Assembly (NCBI GenBank): GCA_009776445.1
Contig: WRNV01000010.1
Span: 10,254-46,184 of the forward strand
Source: Oscillospiraceae bacterium
Lineage (GTDB): Bacteria; Bacillota; Clostridia; Oscillospirales; Oscillospiraceae
Direction of reading: 5' to 3'
DNA length: 35,931 bases
Of this stretch, positions 7,691-16,200 are shown one piece after another. The translations under genes were made by a program, and so were the position numbers. Positions within the stretch are counted from its first letter, which is position 1; the number at the start of each line of letters is the position of its first letter. Under the pieces are notes generated by a model that made no database searches, was not told where the DNA came from, and saw nothing but the letters and a program-made list of their open reading frames with translations.

Positions 7691-8041
7691 CTAAATTCCA
7701 AATACGTCGGTTGGCAGCGCTTTGTGCAGGGAGTCCAGATTACGCTCTGTTGAATTATACTCCATTGCCGCTTTGTTGAGGTCGAGCGTGTACTCCTCTA
7801 ATGCGCTCACGACATATCCTGTGGTTATGGCTCCCGAAAGGGCTTGTTGCGAACATAGCTTTTTCATGTTGCTGAAATATGCATCGGCGCTCTCGCCTTC
7901 CCAGCATTCCCCTTGTAGCCTGGATGATTGTTCCCTTATTGAGTCAAAACAATTTTTGATAATACTCGTTTGATTGCTGATAACTTGCGCGACTGCCGCC
8001 ATTTTTGCGGTATCTATTTTTATTTCCGCTCCGGTAGGCAT
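7691..8041 (-). CDS. WXG100-like protein with TDVFGI tail
   Basis: I start this 116-residue protein at the ATG following GGGGGTGACGGT; an ATG 27 bases further upstream has no ribosome site. The turn is GECWEGESADAYF (W47-E-G49). The second helix carries YNSTE (Tyr95, Glu99), a YxxxE motif, and the end is LPTDVFGI. It is a little longer than canonical EsxA because of extra helix in the second half. It sits between two other WXG100 genes 12 to 53 bases away, so all are likely co-expressed. The shared C-terminal tail with the 6582-6908 product suggests that these two have a common docking partner. Confidence 0.87.
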   Translation of the reverse strand: MPTGAEIKIDTAKMAAVAQVISNQTSIIKNCFDSIREQSSRLQGECWEGESADAYFSNMKKLCSQQALSGAITTGYVVSALEEYTLDLNKAAMEYNSTERNLDSLHKALPTDVFGI

Positions 8042-8094
8042 ACCGTCACCCCCGTTCTTGCGCACCATACGCGCATTCGCTTTTTGCTAATTTC

Positions 8095-8406
8095 TTAGAT
8101 TTTTAGATCGTCGACCAATTCTCTGGCCAGATCGTCCGCGTTGTCATATATGCCCGCCGCTTGCTTAAGCTTTTCGTTGTATTCGCGTAGCGCGCGCGTC
8201 AGCAACGCGAAGCTTTGAGTGTCAGCGGAATACTGGGAGAAGAATTGGGAACTGGCAGGACCGGACCATGTTGGTAATAACGTGTTTCGTAATGAGTCGT
8301 CGATGGCGCTTAGCGCGTTATCCACCAGTCTCAAGCTATCGTCTATGTTGAGCGCCGTTATGCCCAACCGGTCCGGGTCTACCTTTGTATGTACGAAATT
8401 CGGCAT
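8095..8406 (-). CDS. WXG100 family protein
   Basis: This 103-residue protein has turn PTWSGPASSQFF (W47-S-G49) and YDNAD (Tyr87, Asp91), a YxxxD T7SS motif. The frame is open 219 bases further upstream, through the DUF4176 gene. I chose ATG 8406 because AAGGGGGTAAGG lies just before it and homology begins there (MPNFVHTKVDPDRLG). The start lies 13 bases after the DUF4176 stop. Small WXG100-like proteins next to DUF4176 proteins act as targeting partners of LXG toxins in streptococcal T7SS, so this protein may escort the product of 8699-10159. Confidence 0.88.
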   Translation of the reverse strand: MPNFVHTKVDPDRLGITALNIDDSLRLVDNALSAIDDSLRNTLLPTWSGPASSQFFSQYSADTQSFALLTRALREYNEKLKQAAGIYDNADDLARELVDDLKI

Positions 8407-8419
8407 GTCCCTTACCCCC

Positions 8420-8692
8420 TTATGTTTCCAACTGTTGCGACATATCTTGCAAATACTGCTGGAAACGCATTTCTTCCTCGTCCTGGCAGCCCACAAAAAA
8501 CACGCTCTCGATTTGCTCGTTATCGAACAGGAAACTGTGATCCGGGTTGATGTTGCCTTCAGGGAACAAGCAGGCGATGTAATCCCACACCCGATCTCCT
8601 TGGGTTTCCCTCTGCAAGCGACCATAGATCATGACCCGCTTCGTGCTTTCCTTGAGCAAAACTACCGAGCCAATAGGTAACAGCGCGTCCAT
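8420..8692 (-). CDS. DUF4176 family protein (T7SS substrate-targeting partner)
   Basis: This 90-residue protein matches the DUF4176 pattern: LLPIGSVVLLKES near the N-terminus, V-M-I-Y-G-R-L-Q, then W-D-Y-I-A-C-L-F-P-E-G, an F-L-F-D-N-E-Q-I-E-S-V-F-F-V-G core and D-E-E-E near the C-terminus. From memory of the family, DUF4176 proteins (Lap2 type) bind the helical N-terminal domain of T7SS effectors together with a small WXG100-like partner before export. Here the gene sits exactly between such an effector-like gene (8699-10159) and a WXG100 gene (8095-8406). That arrangement fits a three-part pre-secretion complex. AAAGGAG precedes the ATG by 10 bases and overlaps the end of the upstream gene region. 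Confidence 0.82.
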   Translation of the reverse strand: MDALLPIGSVVLLKESTKRVMIYGRLQRETQGDRVWDYIACLFPEGNINPDHSFLFDNEQIESVFFVGCQDEEEMRFQQYLQDMSQQLET

Positions 8693-8698
8693 ATACGC

Positions 8699-10159
8699 TC
8701 AACTCCTTTCCTGAATGGCACCGCCGCTCAAAATAGCGGATGTGCCATATCCAATTCTGAACCGGTCGTCCGGTTTGCCCGGGTTTTTATTACTACCCAT
8801 GCCGGCTTTGAGCGAAGCGCCCGAGAACATGATTGACAACGCTGACGCCAGCACGACATATTCGCCCTTTAGATTGCCGGAGAAGTTGCCGACGGTTTCC
8901 TTTGCGGTTACAACCGGCTCTTCTTTTTGCTCGGTGGGATCGCCGCCGGTTTTTCCCTTGCCGCCAAGCTTATTGCTAAGCCCCAACCCGGAAGCCGCCA
9001 TAGAAGACACCGCCGCGACACCGATGACCGGAGCTGACAGCCCGGAACCTGTTTTCAATGCCGGCGCGGCGGAAGCGACGGCGGAGGTGTCTGGGACGGC
9101 TGCTTTAATTTCATAGGTTTTGTCCTGGAACGCGACCGGAGTATCAGTAGCGGGAGATTCCGCCGCCGGCTCCGCCTCATACACGGCGTCAGGCAGGGAT
9201 TCGTCAAACTCGACGACCTCGGGTGGAACCCCCATATCCGGCGCAGCAGATCCAGACTCGCCACTTGCGCGTCTACCTGAAGAACCGCCTCCACCAGAAG
9301 ACCTACTGAAACTATCAGAAGATCCTATATCGCTGTCTGAAGAATCGGTATCTCCGCTGGAATCATCGTTTAAAGTTTCTTCAAAATCGCTGGGTACTTC
9401 TGTATCGTCGAGCACCTCGGCATCTGCGTCCAAACTCTCGTCCAACCCTTCGACTGCCGCTTCAGCCCGCCCTGTTTCCGCTTCCACTTCGTCTTCTGCG
9501 CTGACGAAATCTTCTTCAGCAAGGGCTATGACGCCAGATCCTTCAACGACGTCCTCAGAACCCTCCACGCTGTCGGCTCCACCACCAGCGCCTATCTGAC
9601 CCAGCTCGCCCTCCGACCCTTTTTTACCGCCATATCTTTTACCAAGCCTACCCAGTATGAACCCTAACCTCCATTTGCCGATGGGTATAAATCTCCTGTC
9701 TATTATTAATATAGGATATAGTATCCAGATTCTGCGCCAGTGTATCAGCGCCGGCCATTTTCCCCAGTTAGGCCTGATCCTCAAAATGTTGCTCCACAGG
9801 CGATATAGGCGGTATATCCCAAGTATCTTCAGCAGTTTTGGCGACATAGCGCGCAGTGACACTCCGCCTATAGTAGGCGCGTCGAGTTCCGTCAGGCGTT
9901 CATATGATAAACGTTCCGCGTTATAGTAGGCGTCGATGGCTTTGTTCAATTGAGCGGATGCCCGACTAACGTCCTCCGCGCGCTCCAGCACGGTCTTCGA
10001 CCACACCGCCATCGCCGCCAAATCTTTCTCCAGGCCCTGCTGAGCATCTTTCGATATCCGTGAAAGCCTGTCCGAACAATCCTCCAGCGAATTGCGCATG
10101 TTCAAAAACTGTTCCGCTGTTTCCCGCGCTAAGTTGTAATCCATCATATACCGAGCCAT
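8699..10159 (-). CDS. Large WXG100-like (MARY module) protein with acidic disordered centre; candidate T7SS substrate
   Basis: This 486-residue protein starts at ATG 10159, with AAGGAGG nearby; the frame is open further upstream but without a ribosome site. Residues 1-95 form a helical WXG100/LXG-like module beginning MARYMMDY, with AVWSK (Trp53) at the turn and YYNAE (Tyr78-Glu82). A Trp/Arg/Ile-rich patch follows (about 112-165, RLYRLWSNILRIRP and on). A long acidic Ser/Asp/Glu-rich region (about 175-310) with SGGGGSSGRR comes next, then Ala/Pro-rich sequence and a C-terminal part with hydrophobic stretches (VIGVAAVSSMAASGLGLS; YVVLASALSIMFSGASL). I recognise no toxin or enzyme domain. The hydrophobic patches with a helical export domain could suit a membrane-inserting effector or a structural component. 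DUF4176 and WXG100 genes follow directly. Confidence 0.75.
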   Translation of the reverse strand: MARYMMDYNLARETAEQFLNMRNSLEDCSDRLSRISKDAQQGLEKDLAAMAVWSKTVLERAEDVSRASAQLNKAIDAYYNAERLSYERLTELDAPTIGGVSLRAMSPKLLKILGIYRLYRLWSNILRIRPNWGKWPALIHWRRIWILYPILIIDRRFIPIGKWRLGFILGRLGKRYGGKKGSEGELGQIGAGGGADSVEGSEDVVEGSGVIALAEEDFVSAEDEVEAETGRAEAAVEGLDESLDADAEVLDDTEVPSDFEETLNDDSSGDTDSSDSDIGSSDSFSRSSGGGGSSGRRASGESGSAAPDMGVPPEVVEFDESLPDAVYEAEPAAESPATDTPVAFQDKTYEIKAAVPDTSAVASAAPALKTGSGLSAPVIGVAAVSSMAASGLGLSNKLGGKGKTGGDPTEQKEEPVVTAKETVGNFSGNLKGEYVVLASALSIMFSGASLKAGMGSNKNPGKPDDRFRIGYGTSAILSGGAIQERS

Positions 10160-10353
10160 TTGAATATCCTCCTTAGGTGTGCCTAGAATACCGCAACGAT
10201 ACGCTCTGTGGGTGCCTCCCTGACGAACAGCAGGTTTTTTGGCGTGAATGACACAAAAACCATAACCGTGCGCGCAGTATGTCCCTTTAACGCGACTGGG
10301 TGCCAAAACATGATTCCAGTGCGCAATCGATACATATCCCAGGTAATGACGCG

Positions 10354-10602
10354 CTAAAGCAAAAAGAGTTTATGGCCGCTTCTGACGCCCGCCTTTCGCA
10401 AGTTGCGGTTGTCGGGCAACCTGGACCGGGAAACCGGGGCGAATAGAGCCGCCCCTTCGTCAAATCCAATGCAGCCATTTTCGAAGGACCTTATCTCCTC
10501 GGTGATCTTTTCCTTAGCCGCGCCGACGGTAAGCTTATCGTCCAGCGTAAGCTCGTAAGTTTTCCCGTTGCCGGGGGTTATAACTTCGATAATTATTCTC
10601 AT
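10354..10602 (-). CDS. esaB: EsaB/YukD ubiquitin-like T7SS protein
   Basis: This 82-residue protein has the ubiquitin-like fold pattern of YukD/EsaB: an N-terminal beta strand (MRIIIEVITPG), YELTLDDKLTVGAAKEKI (strand then helix), and the typical end RNLRKAGVRSGHKLFLL, with the A-G-V/I-x-x-G-x-x-L signature. In T7SSb systems EsaB is cytosolic and required for or regulates secretion. The segment FENGCIGFDEGAALFAP replaces the usual loop. A GGAGG ribosome site lies 8 bases before the ATG. It follows the 126-residue frame by 12 bases. A 194-base gap separates it from the next gene downstream; I saw no further gene or hairpin there. Confidence 0.9.
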   Translation of the reverse strand: MRIIIEVITPGNGKTYELTLDDKLTVGAAKEKITEEIRSFENGCIGFDEGAALFAPVSRSRLPDNRNLRKAGVRSGHKLFLL

Positions 10603-10614
10603 TGGGAATTCCTC

Positions 10615-10962
10615 CTATTCTTCTTCTTCTTCAACCGGCGTGATTTTCCAATACCCCTCTTTATATAGATACTTCTCGCATCTCAGAAAAACCCAAGGCG
10701 AACGTATATCCCATACATCCTCGCTCATTGACGCGCTGTCCGCCCGCGCTATTGCGTCGATCGCCATGCGGACGGCAGGTTCGATTTCCAGCTCGCCGCC
10801 CACGAGCTTTGCCAGCTTTTTCACAGGCAACTCGCTCAAATCGCAGGGGCTTGCACCCTGCAACGCTTCCGCCGCGAACCGCCTACCTCCCTCGGAATGG
10901 TCAGGAAATAACGACATCAAAGTAAAAATCTCATCAGCAGACAAAATGAATGAAATTTCCAT
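10615..10962 (-). CDS. Small T7SS-cluster protein, unknown family
   Basis: This 115-residue protein begins MEISFILSADEIFTLMSLFP if started at ATG 10962, for which GGGGAG lies 13 bases upstream. An alternative ATG at 10995 adds 11 residues but falls in an AT-rich repeat with no ribosome site. The protein has a helical first half, a central DLSELPVKKLAKLVGGELEIEPAVRMAIDAIARAD segment, an amphipathic W-D-I-R-S-P-W strand pair, and ends in a run of Glu. The opening L-S-A-D-E-I-F-x-L-M-x-L is loosely reminiscent of chaperone-like proteins (EspG type) in T7SS loci, but I would not assign that. It lies between the LytTR regulator and esaB, so a cytosolic accessory role is the simplest guess. Confidence 0.6.
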   Translation of the reverse strand: MEISFILSADEIFTLMSLFPDHSEGGRRFAAEALQGASPCDLSELPVKKLAKLVGGELEIEPAVRMAIDAIARADSASMSEDVWDIRSPWVFLRCEKYLYKEGYWKITPVEEEEE

Positions 10963-10996
10963 AGCAAGCGGCTTACTCCCCAAACCATCAACCATA

Positions 10997-11030
10997 AATT
11001 GTTAATTGTTAACTGTTAATTGTCAATTGT
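10997..11030. repeat. AT-rich tandem and inverted TTGTTAA-type repeat
   Basis: The stretch repeats AATTGTTAA-like units (AATTGTTAATTGTTAACTG and on) with both direct and inverted symmetry. It overlaps the last codons of the LytTR gene (QLTINS) and the region ahead of the next gene. It looks like a small inserted repeat or slippage tract. It carries no clear promoter. Confidence 0.6.
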
Positions 11031-11710
11031 TTCTCTACCGCGCTCCGCTGGGAGCGCGAGAATGGTATGCAAACGCCACCGACCAGCTTGAGTACCATAT
11101 CGGCCCCGCGCAATTCCTCGATTTTGCGCACGTTTACCAAAAAGCTCCTGTGGCAGCGGACAAAGTTCGGCGGCAGTACGGAAGCCAGATTGTCTATGGA
11201 GTCGTAATATCCTATCTCCTGTCCGGTGGTATGGAGCACAACTTTTTTGTTGCATGCCTCGAAAAATAAAATATCCCGGAAAGGTATCCGGCGGGACGCC
11301 CCATCTGACTTAAAGATAAACGCGTCGTCCGTCTCGGTTCGCGCAAGGCGGTCCATTTCCTCTGCAATCTCGCCAAGCATATCACGCAGATGGACGCTCT
11401 GTACTGGGCGGAACAACACTCCGCTTGGCCGGATCTTGGGACGGAACATGGCAGTCAGGTTGCAGTTTCTATCAGCTACCAACAAGATGAAGACCGTCTC
11501 CCCGGCTTGGCGCGCTGACCGCGCAACGCGTGTTTCCAGTTCGCCGCAAACGTCAAAAGAGAGAAAACAAGCGTCGTTGCAAGGCGTACCTTCCCAGTCT
11601 CCAGAAAAAAGCGCTGCTTCTCGCTTGGCAAACATGTCCAGGCGTTCTTTCAGCAAGCATCCCCGGTGCAAGTCGGGGTCCCAGACAGCAAGAGTGATAT
11701 CTTCAATCAT
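11009..11710 (-). CDS. LytTR-type DNA-binding regulator with degenerate receiver domain
   Basis: This 233-residue protein starts at ATG 11710, two bases after the lipoprotein stop; a longer frame from 11749 would overlap that gene. The C-terminal 100 residues are a LytTR domain (ILFFEACNKKVVLHT, then FVRCHRSFLVNVRKIEEL), which binds paired direct repeats upstream of promoters. The N-terminal part is laid out like a CheY receiver: acidic pair WDPD (11-13) and a candidate phospho-acceptor in LSFDVCG (Asp53). However, the usual Ser/Thr of strand 4 is not evident (LLVAD) and the conserved Lys of strand 5 is Arg (FRPVQ, 101). It may therefore work without phosphorylation. No histidine kinase gene is nearby. 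It probably controls this cluster or substrate genes. Its last codons run into an AT-rich repeat. Confidence 0.85.
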   Translation of the reverse strand: MIEDITLAVWDPDLHRGCLLKERLDMFAKREAALFSGDWEGTPCNDACFLSFDVCGELETRVARSARQAGETVFILLVADRNCNLTAMFRPKIRPSGVLFRPVQSVHLRDMLGEIAEEMDRLARTETDDAFIFKSDGASRRIPFRDILFFEACNKKVVLHTTGQEIGYYDSIDNLASVLPPNFVRCHRSFLVNVRKIEELRGADMVLKLVGGVCIPFSRSQRSAVEKQLTINS

Positions 11711-11712
11711 AA

Positions 11713-13188
11713 CTAATGTATGTAAGGCGGCGCGACTGTCAGAGAACACAACTTTGTGTCGCTTCCGACGTCGTTTGTTGCCTTGATAATGAATTGATAA
11801 GTGCCTGCTGGATTGTTTGGCCCTATTGTCAGAACGCCTGAGCTAGCGTTGATAGAAATGTCGCTCGGCATTGGGTAACGTTGTATGCGGCTGGATGTGG
11901 ACTCCAGAGAATACGTAATTGGCGCGCTGCCGGGAACGCTGATGGTAGTACTGTAACTGACGCCGTATCCAACACTAAACGTAAAGCTGTTACTGGAACC
12001 AGCAAACGAGGGCGCCGTCTTTCGCTCTTTTACCGTCAAAACGCATTCCTGCGTAGCGGAGCCGTAAACGTTTTCTATATATATTGTGAAATAGTATCTC
12101 CCTTCTAGTGCTCTGGCGCTGAAACTCAGGATGCCTGTCGAACTGCCTATGGATACAAAAGCGCTCAACGGATATCTTCCTGTGGCCTGTAGTTCCCAAC
12201 GTAATGGCGCAGCGCCCCCAGCCCGAATCTGTACGCTATAATCCGAATCGCCTTCTGTCATTTCAAACGCGTACCCGTGCCGTTCCCTGACGAAACCTGG
12301 CGGCTCCGGAATCGGCGTGGGCGTGGGCGTCGGTGTTGGTATTGGTGTTGGCGTAGGCGTTGGTGTGGGCGTAGGCGTTGGCGTTGGCGTAGGTGTGGGG
12401 GTTGGAGTCGGAGGCAGTGTGATTGTAGGTGTTGGTGTAGGCACTCGCGTTACCTCTGGCTCCGTAGGCGACGGTTTAGGCATTGGCGAAGGGGTTGGAG
12501 AAGGTCTGGGAGTTGGAGATGGAGTCGGCGCCGGTGACGGGCTCAATGCCGGGGTTGGCGTCACGGTTGGGATCGGCGATATTATCAGGATCGGCGATAT
12601 TATCGGCATTAGCGATATTCTTGGAGATTGAATTGGGCTAGGCGTAGGCGTCGGCGCCAGCATCAGCGACGGATCTCGCAATAACCTGTCAGAAATGTCA
12701 AATCTATCGAAGATATCCCTCATCTGTGCGTGATTCGGCAACCGCGTATGCCCTTGGATTATCGTATCCTGTGCCGATTTCTCGTCGCCTAGCGCGATAT
12801 ACGTGTCATACAGCCCAATATAGGCGTCGGGGTTATCCGGGTATTTGATTATAATTTCCTTATACACGTCAACTGCCAAGTTAAGGAAGTCGCTATCGTC
12901 AGAGAGCAACCCGAAACCTTGCCGTAGCGCGGCTATCGCGTCGTCGGGCTTATCTAGCCCGATGTACGCCAGCGCCAAACCGATATATCCGCGGGGGTTC
13001 ATTGGGTCGATTTCGATAACGCTTGAAAAATACACCGTCGCCCCCTCATAGTCCAGATCGAGTAGATACCGGTCTCCAAGAGCCAACAACTCCTCAAGCG
13101 GCATTGCCCGCTGCGCGACGCATCCTGTGGAAAACGCGAATACTAACGCAACTATAATTATCGCGGCTATAATACAAACACTTCTCAT
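11713..13188 (-). CDS. Lipoprotein with TPR repeats, Thr-Pro linker and two C-terminal Ig-like domains
   Basis: This 491-residue protein has a type II signal peptide with lipobox FSTGC (Cys23). Residues about 28-165 form TPR-like repeats ([54 protein letters not shown]). A long Pro/Thr/Ser linker (about 175-300) contains an almost pure TP repeat. Two C-terminal domains (about 300-390 and 395-485) resemble putative Ig (He_PIG) modules, each with S-T/S-G-I/V-L and a Y-x-F-x-I-x-x-x-N strand. The protein would be anchored outside the membrane with its Ig domains reaching into the wall. It lies between essC and the LytTR gene. Its TPR domain could bind the external TPR domain of the kinase, which is inference. 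GAGG precedes ATG 13188. Confidence 0.85.
   Translation of the reverse strand: MRSVCIIAAIIIVALVFAFSTGCVAQRAMPLEELLALGDRYLLDLDYEGATVYFSSVIEIDPMNPRGYIGLALAYIGLDKPDDAIAALRQGFGLLSDDSDFLNLAVDVYKEIIIKYPDNPDAYIGLYDTYIALGDEKSAQDTIIQGHTRLPNHAQMRDIFDRFDISDRLLRDPSLMLAPTPTPSPIQSPRISLMPIISPILIISPIPTVTPTPALSPSPAPTPSPTPRPSPTPSPMPKPSPTEPEVTRVPTPTPTITLPPTPTPTPTPTPTPTPTPTPTPTPIPTPTPTPTPIPEPPGFVRERHGYAFEMTEGDSDYSVQIRAGGAAPLRWELQATGRYPLSAFVSIGSSTGILSFSARALEGRYYFTIYIENVYGSATQECVLTVKERKTAPSFAGSSNSFTFSVGYGVSYSTTISVPGSAPITYSLESTSSRIQRYPMPSDISINASSGVLTIGPNNPAGTYQFIIKATNDVGSDTKLCSLTVAPPYIH
12312..12420. repeat. GGCGTN hexanucleotide tract encoding the Thr-Pro linker
   Basis: The plus strand shows many GGCGTN/GGTGTN hexamers in a row, encoding (Thr-Pro)n on the minus strand. 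Looser copies continue to about 12560. Such tracts change length by slippage and are hotspots for assembly error. It explains the long Gly-Val and Arg-Trp frames on the opposite strand, which are not genes. Confidence 0.9.
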
Positions 13189-13242
13189 GATAGCATCCTC
13201 AACTCGGATAGTACCTCATAGCTAGTATAATACTCTTGCGAA

Positions 13243-16200
13243 TCAAACCAGCGGCATCGCAACCGCAATGGTTTTCCCTCCCATAATGGTATGCCCATGC
13301 CCTGCGGGGTGTTTTTTCATCCGTTCAGACGCGGACATTTCAAAGTCGAATATACGCTGGCTGTCCACCTGCCCGCCGAGATGTACGCCTTCCTTCCATG
13401 ACGCGAAACCCGTGTAGACAGGCCTCATCCCATGGGATGTTGTGTCGTCTCGCGTAATGGCGGCGATCAGAGTGATTTTGTGGTTATTACCCATTTTTAC
13501 CACGCTCTCCATAAAAGAGTACATATCCCGTGTGTCGGAATATACTGTGGACAGAAAACCGCCGAAATCGTGGATAAGGATAATCATTTGCTTGTCTTCC
13601 GAAAGGGCCTGCGCGCTAAACTTGCGCCCGCCCGCCGCCTGGATTTTCTGGTTACGCCGCTTGAACTCGGGCACAAGCGTCTCGGAGAACCAATCGTATA
13701 TTTGGTCGGCGGTGATAAGGCAGGTAAATCCATTCGACGAGGACCAGGAAGATAACTGCCCTCCCGTGTCTATTACGCAAACGTCGTAGCCACATATCGC
13801 CGATTCCAGCGCAAGAAGCTGCATAGCGTTGGTCTTGCCGGAACGTGCGCCGCCGGACACTATGTAGCAGAACATATCTTCGGGGCGGATCGCGACCAGC
13901 TGCGCCTCTTTCACATCATAGCCAAGCGGAAGCAGTCCGGAGCGCAACGCTTGCCGCGTTTCCGGATATCCAATGTAGGATTCGTACGACAAGTCCTCCG
14001 GGACCTGCGGGATACGCGGCGCCAATTCGCCTTCCCACTCGGACGCAATCTGTTTGAACCGTTCAGCGAGAGCGGCGTTTATCAGCGCGGTATCTTCCGC
14101 CTTCAAGCAAAGCGCGGTCTGGAATTCCAACGACCTCGGGTCTTTCTGGTTTTCGCTTTCCATTTTTATAAGGCCACGCCCGGGGCAGCCATCCTCGGCC
14201 GTGATTTCTCCGCGTACGCCCACCACTTCGTCGTAGTCGAATTTGTCAGGCAACTGTATGCCTATGCCAAAGCGTATGTTCTGACGTAGTCTGCTGCGTA
14301 CATCCGAAAAATTCGTACATGTTACGAACAAGTATATACCATAGCTTGCCGCCTCGCGCGCGAGCTGAAGAATGTTATCTTCCTGTTTCTGGTTATTTTC
14401 CATAAAGGCGGGCAAATTATCAATCGCGACTATGATCGCGGGCAGGTCGTTATACAGCTTAGCGTATTCCCTGAAAGTACCAATGCCCTTCGAGGAGAGG
14501 TACAATTTTCGTCTAACCAGTTCCTTCATGATGAGGGCTACAAGTTTGTCCGACCGATCCTGATCGTCGTCGAACACCACGCCTCCCACATGCGGTAACG
14601 CGGAAAACACGCCGAGCGTCCTCGAACCGTAGTCGGCTATGTAAATATTCACTTGGTCAGGTGTTTTCCCAGTTACCAAACCGTAGAGCACAGTTTGGAG
14701 AAATGTTGTTTTGCCGCCGGAAATGGATGAAGCGACCAGCACGTGGTTGCTTTTTGTGAAACTGAGCGAAACAGTCCGCTGTTCCTGGCTCACAGGATCG
14801 TCAAGCAAACCGATAGGCACGGAAAGGTCGTTTGCTTCCTGTTCGGCATATGGAAGATCCTCCAGATAAATCACCTTTGGCAGCGGCGGGAGCCACACGT
14901 TGGAAATGGGTTTTATCCCTCGCTGCTCCGCGACTTGGTGTATATATTTCACTACAGCATCTAACTGGATGACTTTCTCTTCCGAATCTGTACTCTTTTT
15001 CTTGGCTTTGACGCTTAGAACGCTTGGGTGGCCTATGAGGTTGATCATTGTCACCTCGCCGCTCTTCTCGTCGGAATACAGTACGTCCGGCTCGTATCGC
15101 GCGCCCGACCATCCGGACTGGAATTCCTCGTAGATTTCGTCGTTCCCCACTTGGAAAAACCCTCTCCCAGCTTGGGTAATATAAGCTGCTTCGGGGTGTC
15201 TGAGCATGCCCATGCTGTCGGATTTTTCCGCCACTCTCAGGCAAATACGGAATTTTGTATTGGACCATATCTGCTCGTCGACAACACCGTCAGGCTTTTG
15301 CGTAGCCAGTATCAGGTGTACGCCCAGACTGCGCCCCACGCGAGATGCGCTGACCAGTTCCCGGACGAAGTCGGGCTGTTCCTTTTTCAGTTCCGCGAAC
15401 TCGTCGGCTATTATGAGTAGGTGTGGCATGGGTTCGCTTGCCTTGTCCGCTCGGAACAATTCGATGTAGCTGTCTATGTGTTTGATTTTATACTCGTTGA
15501 ATACCGCCTGGCGGCGCTTGATCTCGCTCCTTATTGAAGCCAGGGCGCGGTTTGTCTGATTTCCGCCCAGGTTCGTGATGATGCCTGCTACATGCGTCAA
15601 ACCGTTGAAGCTTTCAGCCATGCCGCCGCCCTTGTAGTCGATTAGGATAAACGACACCTCATAGGGGTGGTATGTGACCGCCAATGACAGGATATATGTC
15701 TGCAGCGTCTCGCTTTTCCCAGAACCGGTAGTACCGGCTACCAGCCCGTGCGGGCCGTGGTATTTTTCGTGGATGTCCAAGTAGACAGGAGTACCGCCGC
15801 CGCGCGCTCCAATAAGCGCTTTCATACTCTCGTATGTGCGGTTTTCCAGCCAGTTTCGGTAAATATCGATGCCCCGCGTGTCAGACGTCTTGTACATATC
15901 CAAAAAGGTTAACGACTGCGGGATCGCGCCAGAACCTTCAGCCTCCCGTATTTTGATGTCCGACATCAAGCGGGCTACTTCAGCCAATTGGAATGCGGGA
16001 ACGGCGTCAAAACGCACTTTGTCGATTGCGGGGAACGCGTTTTCAAGGCTGTAATATCCACTGTATTCTTTATCGCGCTGTAAGACTACCGTGCAGTTGT
16101 TTGGTAACCGGTCTAGGCGGTTATAGAACAAAAGTGTGGTAAATCCCAAGGACCTGGATTCTGGTCCTGATCCTGATCCGGACCCAGCCCCTGCTTCAGA

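Noticed and set aside
8407..8625. Upstream extension of the WXG100 gene at 8095-8406
   Set aside because: The extension overlaps the whole DUF4176 gene, is Cys/Arg/Ser-rich, and the WXG100 homology with its own ribosome site begins at 8406.
9120..9599. 159-residue Ser-rich plus-strand frame
   Set aside because: It is the antisense of the acidic Ser/Asp-rich region of the 486-residue T7SS protein, without a ribosome site.
10160..10353. Gap between esaB and the 486-residue protein gene, checked for a small gene or promoter
   Set aside because: The minus-strand frame here is an open extension without a ribosome site; no convincing promoter, hairpin or small gene was found.
12312..12560. Repeated GGCGTN units considered as a CRISPR or minisatellite array
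   Set aside because: There are no unique spacers of constant length, and the units encode the Thr-Pro linker in frame on the minus strand.
12277..12631. Long plus-strand frames rich in Gly-Val and Arg-Trp opposite the lipoprotein
   Set aside because: They are reverse readings of the Thr-Pro linker hexamers; no ribosome site and no plausible protein composition.
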